64,000 nucleotides of DNA from an uncultured Pontibacter sp. (GTDB taxonomy: Bacteria > Bacteroidota > Bacteroidia > Cytophagales > Hymenobacteraceae). Where the stretch lies: contig CANMMP010000002.1 of assembly GCA_947499125.1 (NCBI GenBank), positions 372,001-436,000 on the forward strand. Direction: 5' to 3'. This document shows, piece by piece, positions 56,583 through 62,434 of the stretch. The position numbers and the translations under genes are program-made. A model generated the notes under the pieces. That model saw only the letters and a program-made list of their open reading frames with translations, searched no databases and had not been told where the DNA came from. Within the stretch, counting starts at the first letter, position 1; each line of letters begins with the position of its first letter.

Positions 56583-58046
56583 TTACTCAAGCTTAATAAG
56601 CATCGGGTTGCCCGTAAGTATGCCGCTTATGCCTTCAAAGTGTTTGCCTATGTTCGCACCTTCATCTGTTATCGTAAACTTCCGGATGGCAGAGTCATGT
56701 CTGGAGCCGCGCATTTTAAGCACTGCTATACTTCGTTGCATTTCGCCCGACATCTCTACATAGCGCAGCAGTATAATGGAATCTGTGATAGGGGAGATGT
56801 TGCCTTCGGTATCTGAAGTGCCGCCTGCCAGCAAAGGAGTATTAGACGTAAACATTCCTGTAATTTCATGGTGCTTCAGGTAGGATGTAAACGCTATGAT
56901 AAACTCCCGGAAACCTTTGTCGGAAGATGCTCTTGATAAGGCGGATAAGCTGTCAATAGCGATCCTGTCGGGCTTAAATGTTTTTACTATATCCTGGATG
57001 TTGATGAAATGATCTTCCAGGGAAGATATTTCGGGATACACACAGATCACTTTCAGAAGACCTTCGTCTTCCAGTTCTTTAAAATCAATTCCCCAGCTGT
57101 CTGCGTTGCGGTATAGTTGCTGGTGACTTTCTTCGAAGGCCATCAGCAGGCACCGTTCATTTCTCTCCCGGATGCCTTTAATAAAGTTGGCTACCAGTAA
57201 TGTTTTACCGGCCCCGATCGCTCCCGAAACCAGGTTGATAGAGCCTTTATAAAATCCGCCACTTAACATTTCGTCCAGGGCAGGTATGCCGGAAGTTACT
57301 CTTTCGTTTGAAGAGATATGTTGCAGGTTCATCGCAGATAATGGAATGATCACTATAGATTTTTCAGGGTTGATGGAGAAAGGATTTTCGCCCTTTTCGT
57401 GATTACTACCCCTGAATTTCAGTATCTCAATGGTTCTTCTGCGCTTCTCGTTATTCAACACATTCCGAAGTATAACCACGTTATCTGTCAGAAATTCCTC
57501 TACCCCGAAACGAGTAATCTTGCCGTATTCTTCCAGTCGTTCGGCTGTTATAATAGATGTAGCGCCCAGTCTGGATAATGTAAGTGCTACCTGTATCAGT
57601 TCTCTTCGGATAGCATGCGTCTCTTCATGAAACTGGGTAAAAATACTGCCAATAGAATCGATGACTACCCGTTGTGCCTTGTTTTTCTCTACAGCTCGCT
57701 CTAACCTTATCCGGAAAGCGCTCAGGTCAAAATCACCTACAGCTATAATGATCTCTTCTTTCGGGGCTGCATCTACAAAGGTCCATTTGCCTTCTTTTTC
57801 CCAGGTATCAATGTCCCAGTTAAAGCTTTTCAGATTTTCACGGATGTCATCAACCTGTTCCTCAAACGTGACGAACACGCCCGGCTGATCGAACAACATG
57901 ATACCCATTGCCAGGAACTGTGCACCAAATAAGGTTTTTGCACTTCCTGAGCTCCCCGCTACAAGTGTAGTCCGGCCTATTGGCAACCCGCCATGAGAAA
58001 TATGATCGAAGGAAGCTATTCCGGTTTCTAATTTTTTAAGTTGCAT
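56583..58046 (-). CDS. kaiC: KaiC-family double RecA-like ATPase/kinase
   Basis: 487 residues from ATG 58046 (MQLKKLETGIASFDHISHGG), the usual KaiC opening; an ATG 66 nt upstream is less likely. The CI domain has Walker A GSSGSAKT and the catalytic pair in VTFEEQ. The CII domain has Walker A GAIGAGKT and EE in MAFEESHQQ. The phosphorylation-site region reads NISPITDSIILLRYVE; cyanobacterial KaiC has ST where this protein has Ser418-Pro419. It therefore keeps one of the two sites. kaiB follows, and copy 3 of the repeated element lies upstream. Confidence 0.92.
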   Translation of the reverse strand: MQLKKLETGIASFDHISHGGLPIGRTTLVAGSSGSAKTLFGAQFLAMGIMLFDQPGVFVTFEEQVDDIRENLKSFNWDIDTWEKEGKWTFVDAAPKEEIIIAVGDFDLSAFRIRLERAVEKNKAQRVVIDSIGSIFTQFHEETHAIRRELIQVALTLSRLGATSIITAERLEEYGKITRFGVEEFLTDNVVILRNVLNNEKRRRTIEILKFRGSNHEKGENPFSINPEKSIVIIPLSAMNLQHISSNERVTSGIPALDEMLSGGFYKGSINLVSGAIGAGKTLLVANFIKGIRERNERCLLMAFEESHQQLYRNADSWGIDFKELEDEGLLKVICVYPEISSLEDHFINIQDIVKTFKPDRIAIDSLSALSRASSDKGFREFIIAFTSYLKHHEITGMFTSNTPLLAGGTSDTEGNISPITDSIILLRYVEMSGEMQRSIAVLKMRGSRHDSAIRKFTITDEGANIGKHFEGISGILTGNPMLIKLE

Positions 58047-58267
58047 AGGTAATCGTAAGCGGTTATGGAAATAAAGATATTGTTCGGCACTTTCAGGTCG
58101 AGGCGCTACCATGACAGGAAGTTTAAATTGAACTTTGATAAATTTCAGGAAGACTTACAGCATTACTCTCATTACCGGCATCAGCAGGTAAAGTGCCTTC
58201 GTAGGCCCGAAATAGAGGGTATAAGTCTGTACCAACCTATAGTATGGAACTACATACATAGGTATAG

Positions 58268-58328
58268 ACAAAGGTGGGGCTAATGTGATGTGGATGTTTT
58301 ACATACTTCATCAAGTATGTTTCAAATT
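58268..58328 (-). promoter_or_regulatory. Repeated regulatory element, copy 3 (kaiC)
   Basis: ACATACTTCATCAAGTATGT (58301-58320), an 8-bp perfect inverted repeat, is followed on the minus strand after exactly 18 nt by TAGCCCCACCTTTGT (58282-58268). Geometry and 15-mer are identical to copies 1 and 2, though the text between them differs. It lies just after the stop codon of an AraC-type gene and about 220 nt before the kaiC start codon. Confidence 0.72.
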
Positions 58329-58895
58329 TTACAGGTTTTCCAGCACACCTGCTCGTTTGTCTTTTAAATGCTTGTAAAAGGAAGGGGACAGGCCTGTTAC
58401 TTTTTTGAACTGGCTCGATAAATGGGCTACACTGCTATAGTGCAGGCGATGGGCAATTTCGGTAAGGCTGAGCTCATCATAAAACAGCAGTTCTTTTGCT
58501 TTCTCTATTTTATGTATAATGATGAACTGCTGTATTGTAATGCCCTTGACCTCGGAGAATATAGTAGCTAAGTAGTTATAGTTGTAACCCAGTTTTTCGC
58601 TGATGAAAACGGAGTAATTCACGTTCGGCTGTTCTTCCGCCGAATTGATCATGTCTTTTATCAGCTTCTTGATCTTATCAATGAGTTTGCTTTTGCTGTT
58701 ATCCAGCAGCTCCAATCCCGATCTGTTAAGATTTTCTTTTAGCTGCTCGAGCTGAATGTCGGTAATGTCTTTGTGTATCTCCACTACGCCCAGGTCAACT
58801 ACTACGTATTCCGATTGCAACCCAAGCGATGTGAGTTCTTTTTGCACCAGTGTTTTGCAGCGATCGCTCACCATGTACTTAATGTATAGTTTCAT
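58329..58895 (-). CDS. AraC-type regulator, paralogue A
   Basis: 188 residues. The N-terminal 85 residues (MKLYIKYMVSDRCKTLVQKE, YVVVDLGVVEIHKDIT) form a small alpha/beta domain common in Bacteroidetes AraC proteins. The C-terminal AraC double helix-turn-helix runs from about residue 90 (LATIFSEVKGITIQQFIIIH, SLTEIAHRLHYSSVAHLSSQ). It shares most residues with the gene at 60186. Its stop codon abuts copy 3 of the regulatory element, and kaiC follows on the same strand. An inverted repeat lies 17 nt upstream of its start codon. Confidence 0.9.
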   Translation of the reverse strand: MKLYIKYMVSDRCKTLVQKELTSLGLQSEYVVVDLGVVEIHKDITDIQLEQLKENLNRSGLELLDNSKSKLIDKIKKLIKDMINSAEEQPNVNYSVFISEKLGYNYNYLATIFSEVKGITIQQFIIIHKIEKAKELLFYDELSLTEIAHRLHYSSVAHLSSQFKKVTGLSPSFYKHLKDKRAGVLENL

Positions 58896-58911
58896 TTGTT
58901 TTGGTAAAGTG

Positions 58912-58933
58912 CATACTCGAATCCGGGAGTATG
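58912..58933 (-). promoter_or_regulatory. Inverted repeat upstream of AraC paralogue A
   Basis: CATACTC (58912-58918) and GAGTATG (58927-58933) form a 7-bp inverted repeat 17 nt before the ATG. The arms resemble those of the three-copy element (CATACT/AGTATG) but the spacing is 4 nt longer. It may be an autoregulatory site. Confidence 0.45.
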
Positions 58934-59215
58934 GTACGGCGTTGCTACTGGCAAAGTGATCAGAACCTGTGCGAAGTGATGAGCAATGAGATCAGAGTTT
59001 TACAAGTGGATGTAAAGCAGGTCCTGTGATGTATAGTTAAGACGTATGCGCTCCCATATTAATTCATTAAGCTGCAAAGTATAAGTTGTATGCTATACTT
59101 ATGGTTGTCGCAGTTAAGTACATCTTCTCTAAAATAACTTATCCTGTAACTAATGCCCGGGTTTTAATCGGAACACCAGTTACAGGACAAATCAAACTGT
59201 TTTGGCAATAGTTGA
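58934..59215. other. Intergenic region upstream of AraC paralogue A
   Basis: No gene. It contains a 9-bp inverted repeat with a long loop, CCTGTAACT (59143-59151) and AGTTACAGG (59178-59186), downstream of the barrel gene. This may be a weak terminator or a regulatory site. Confidence 0.4.
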
Positions 59216-59767
59216 TTAATGTATGGCTATACCTATAGTTGATACACCAGTAGACAGGTCTAGGAAGGCACCTATTCTATTGTTGAAGTGGTATTCTGTA
59301 CCAACGTGCAGGTCCAGAAATAAGGGGTTACCTCTGCGGAAATGATTTTTGTCGCCATCGTATCCGTCATCCCAGCGGGAATTTATAACTGCAAAGCCTA
59401 ATGATCCGGCCAGGTAAAAATCCCATTTCGAGTTCGCCTGTAGTATTTCATCAAAATAATACGAGCCTTTCATACCAATCGGGATGATTGTTTCGCGGTA
59501 GGTATAGTTATTGTTATCGTCGCGGTAATCGTTCGAGAAAGTGGAGAAACTTATGAATGGTGCAAGTGTAAAGCTTTTGGCTACATCAAACTCATAGTTA
59601 ACATTTATTACGGGCATTGTGCGGTTGGCATATTTGTAATAACCGCCGTAGCCGCCAATACCTACACCTAAATTTAATGTGCTGCCATGTTTCTCCTGGG
59701 CAGTTGCATTTAACTGGAAAAAGCTGATAAACAGAATGGTTAATGTGATTGTAAATAATCTCTTCAT
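59216..59767 (-). CDS. Small outer membrane beta-barrel protein
   Basis: 183 residues with signal peptide (to ATAQ). The rest alternates polar and aromatic residues in short strands (LNLGVGIGGYGGYYKYANRT, FYLAGSLGFAVINSRW), as in eight-stranded outer-membrane barrels of Bacteroidetes. Function unknown. It follows AraC paralogue B after about 418 nt on the same strand, with copy 2 of the regulatory element in between. Confidence 0.8.
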   Translation of the reverse strand: MKRLFTITLTILFISFFQLNATAQEKHGSTLNLGVGIGGYGGYYKYANRTMPVINVNYEFDVAKSFTLAPFISFSTFSNDYRDDNNNYTYRETIIPIGMKGSYYFDEILQANSKWDFYLAGSLGFAVINSRWDDGYDGDKNHFRRGNPLFLDLHVGTEYHFNNRIGAFLDLSTGVSTIGIAIH

Positions 59768-60117
59768 ATTATGTGTTGTTAATTTCTTTAGTGTGATTTT
59801 ATACTTCCCTATCGTTTAAGTCGGGGTGTATGGGTTGATTTATAAAGCGCAAACGATAGCCCCTTATTTCGGCTGAAACAGGTTGTTACTTTAAAGTATG
59901 GCTTAATGTATAGTTGGAGTGAACCGGTGAACAGGAACCTGATCAGGGATCTTTAACCTTGAGAAAGGAAAGTCAGCTTTAGCGCTGAACGTCTTTTTTG
60001 TTGGTCGGCTGGCTGTAGGCTGTTGAGGCTTCTGGTAATCTGTGTTTTAATTTCAATCAGTGGGGTTTTAGTATCCGTTACTGGCGGAAGCTGCACTTGT
60101 TATGGTTCAGCTGTTTT
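59768..60117. other. Long leader between regulatory element copy 2 and the barrel gene
   Basis: About 350 nt without a gene. If copy 2 is a promoter, this is an untranslated leader of unusual length. It shares CCGTTACTGGCGG (near 60075) with the region downstream of copy 1, so the duplication reaches this far. Confidence 0.45.
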
Positions 60118-60197
60118 TGATGTTACAAAGGTGGGGCTATTCAAACTATAACATGTTACATACTAAAAGAGGTATGTTACATAAATCACATGTTTTC
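60118..60197 (-). promoter_or_regulatory. Repeated regulatory element, copy 2 (barrel gene)
   Basis: Inverted repeat ACATAC-8 nt-GTATGT (60158-60177), 18 nt, then TAGCCCCACCTTTGT. It overlaps the last 11 nt of the AraC paralogue B gene (stop at 60186) and matches copy 1 at 72 of 76 positions. A TGTTACATA direct repeat with 21-nt spacing is also present. It reads toward the barrel gene at 59767. Confidence 0.75.
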
Positions 60198-60746
60198 GAG
60201 GTTGGCGAGGCGTTTTTGTTTCAGTTGCTTATAAAACGAAGGCGACAGACCGGTTACTTTTTTGAATTGGTTTGATAGATGGGCTACACTGCTGTAATGC
60301 AGGCGATGGGCGATCTCAGTCAGGTTAAGTTCCTTGTATAGAAGTAGTTCTTTTACCCGCTCAATTTTATGGAAAATAATGAACTGCTGAATGGTGATGC
60401 CTTTTACTTCAGAAAAGATGTTGGCCAGGTAAGTATAATCATGGTTTAGTTTCTCGCTGATAAAGTCTGAATAATTCGCCTTCGGAAATTCATCGGAGTA
60501 GTGGATCATATCTATAATTACATTCTTTATCTTTTCTATCAGGATACTTTTCTTGTCATCAAGCAACTCCAATCCCGATTGCAGCAAATTGGTTTTAAGC
60601 TGTATTCGCTGCTCTGGAGTAATGTCTTCCAAAATCTCCACGGTACCCAGGTCAACTACAACATACTGTAAGCCCAGTTTGCTAAGTTCTTCCTTCACCA
60701 TCATTTTGCAGCGCAAGCTAACCATGTATTTGATATACAACTTCAT
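60186..60746 (-). CDS. AraC-type regulator, paralogue B
   Basis: 186 residues, clearly a paralogue of the gene at 58329: same opening MKLYIKYMVS, same YVVVDLG-VEI stretch, same KGITIQQFII and LTEIAHRLHYSSVAHLS helix-turn-helix. It ends LENM. The gene is followed directly by copy 2 of the regulatory element. Its upstream region contains ACCTTTGTAA (minus strand, 60801-60792), the same -7-like text as in the repeated element. Confidence 0.9.
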   Translation of the reverse strand: MKLYIKYMVSLRCKMMVKEELSKLGLQYVVVDLGTVEILEDITPEQRIQLKTNLLQSGLELLDDKKSILIEKIKNVIIDMIHYSDEFPKANYSDFISEKLNHDYTYLANIFSEVKGITIQQFIIFHKIERVKELLLYKELNLTEIAHRLHYSSVAHLSNQFKKVTGLSPSFYKQLKQKRLANLENM

Positions 60747-61208
60747 AAGAAACGAACTATAACACTGCCCCAGATCACTGAAACCGATTTTACAAAGGTC
60801 TTAAATCACGAATCAACCCCTGAACTTCAGATTAAAAGATTGTAAATGTACACAATCTCTCGTGGGCATAGCGCCGGGTAAAGGTATAAGTATAAATTTA
60901 TAGTTTATGACAGTGGCCGTGTAGGTGTTTTATAGTTAATCGTGAGTTTATAGTTTAAGGTGATCTACAAAGTATAAGCTAAGTATAGAAGTTGAAGCGC
61001 CAAACTATAAAAAGCTGCTCCATGTAACATGAAGCAGCTTCCAGGTAGATAGAATATGAATGGGTTTACTGATCTATACTTGTAGTGACCTCTAAGCTCT
61101 GCAAAACATACACCCTGATATAGCCTGTTTGTATTAAAATCAATCTGAGCTTAATAAGTATAAGCCTTTCCATTTTAGAGAATTGAGTTTAGTATGCCAA
61201 CTCGTAAA
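60747..61208. other. Gene-free stretch with a terminator
   Basis: About 462 nt. It holds the upstream region of AraC paralogue B and, at 61012-61040, the terminator of the lipoprotein gene at 61209. Many AAGTATA/AACTATA-type heptamers occur. No coding-like frame. Confidence 0.45.
61008..61040 (-). terminator. Terminator of the cupredoxin-like lipoprotein gene
   Basis: On the minus strand AAGCTGCTTCATG pairs with CATGGAGCAGCTT, 13 bp with one G-U pair and loop TTA, followed by TTTTTATAG. It is about 170 nt past the stop codon. Confidence 0.75.
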
Positions 61209-62240
61209 TTATTTGCCTTGAGGAATTGTGAAGGTGTGCAGCATGCCTTTAGAAGAAGGTGAGGGCACCTCAGCGATCCAGGCGTAGCGTCCGGGTTTGA
61301 GCACCGTGGTAATATAAACGGTGTTGCCGGCAGGCATTTCCTGGGTACCACCCAGGAAGATGGCCGGTTCAGGTGTTTCCATTCCTTTAGGATCAGACCA
61401 GTTCATCCAGGTTTCTAATTCCTGCATATCCGTATCATTTTCCAGTTTAACCAGGTGCACATCGTGGCCAAGCGCATTTCCATAAACTGCCTGGTCCTTA
61501 AAATGTACCGCTACCGTATGCAGACCCGGTCTTAACTTTCCTTCCACTTCTATGCCACCCGCTTCAGAAAGTGTCATGTTCAGGGTAACTTTATCCGGAG
61601 GCGATGCACTGGTTGCAGTCTCGGTAACTATAAATTGCTTCACCATCCCATCTACTGAATGAAACCTGCCATTCGTTTTAATATAGCACTCCATAACATA
61701 CACGCCAGGATCTAACTTCAATGTGGTTTGTGCAGTTTCACCCGGAGATATCAGGCCAACACCACCAGTATAAACAACCTGAGGCGACCAGGCCGGTAGG
61801 TTAGCAAATTCAGCAAAGCCCTCCCCAGGTTTTCCATCATTTATCAGGTCCATGGCAGCCTGGAATACAGGCGCTATCTTTTCCTCATAATCCTCCACTG
61901 TCATTTGTTGACCTTCATATACAGGCATCTTTTCGATAAGTATAAAGTGGATCATATGCGAATCGTTGTGGTAACGGAAAGTGTTCCACCCGGACGGGAT
62001 CTCATCTGGCATAATAAAATTCATGTGTTCAGTCTTCACCTCCACCAAATTGCCGGAATAAGGGATTGAAGACGGCGTATTTTTGCCTTCTTCAATAGCT
62101 AAAGTACTTATACCTTCAGGCTGAATAGCTTTCTCCGTCTCTTCACAGGATGTAAGCAGGCTGGTGATCATAAAGGCAGCTAACCAGATCATCGGCATTA
62201 TACCTGGTCCAGTGTTTTTTTTGTTTTCAAAGTTTTTCAT
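61209..62240 (-). CDS. Lipoprotein with cupredoxin-like domains
   Basis: 343 residues; lipobox cysteine in ITSLLTSCEET near residue 32. The rest looks like two Greek-key, cupredoxin-like domains: TEHMNFIMPDEIPSGWNTFR with SHMIHFILIE and LDPGVYVMECYI, then EVEGKLRPGLHTVAVHF with HDVHLVKLE and PGRYAWIAEVP. Typical copper ligands are not certain. Function unknown. It is divergent from the SARP-type regulator gene across 194 nt, so the regulator may control it. Confidence 0.7.
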   Translation of the reverse strand: MKNFENKKNTGPGIMPMIWLAAFMITSLLTSCEETEKAIQPEGISTLAIEEGKNTPSSIPYSGNLVEVKTEHMNFIMPDEIPSGWNTFRYHNDSHMIHFILIEKMPVYEGQQMTVEDYEEKIAPVFQAAMDLINDGKPGEGFAEFANLPAWSPQVVYTGGVGLISPGETAQTTLKLDPGVYVMECYIKTNGRFHSVDGMVKQFIVTETATSASPPDKVTLNMTLSEAGGIEVEGKLRPGLHTVAVHFKDQAVYGNALGHDVHLVKLENDTDMQELETWMNWSDPKGMETPEPAIFLGGTQEMPAGNTVYITTVLKPGRYAWIAEVPSPSSKGMLHTFTIPQGK

Positions 62241-62399
62241 AACGCTTGTTGTTTAGATATTGAAAATTTATTTATAGTTGATTTCATTCTTTCCTTTCTT
62301 TAAAAGCCTTTCCAGCTGATTCAAAGCAGGTTCTATATACATATTTGAGGTTCATGCTGTCAATTTAACATCCGAGTCTTTGCTAAGTCCGTTTTATAT

Positions 62400-62417
62400 C
62401 TTAGATGATCATCTAAG
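62400..62417 (+). promoter_or_regulatory. Perfect 18-bp palindrome upstream of the SARP-type gene
   Basis: CTTAGATGATCATCTAAG is a perfect palindrome ending 17 nt before the ATG at 62435. It is followed by AGGATAAAT, where a ribosome site would be. The position fits an operator for autoregulation or a shared control site for the divergent lipoprotein gene at 62240. Confidence 0.6.
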
Positions 62418-62434
62418 AGGATAAATATTTTATC

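Noticed and set aside
56232..58046. A true circadian clock
   Set aside because: KaiA is not in the window, one of the two KaiC phosphorylation residues is replaced by proline, and such KaiBC pairs in non-photosynthetic bacteria have other or unknown roles.
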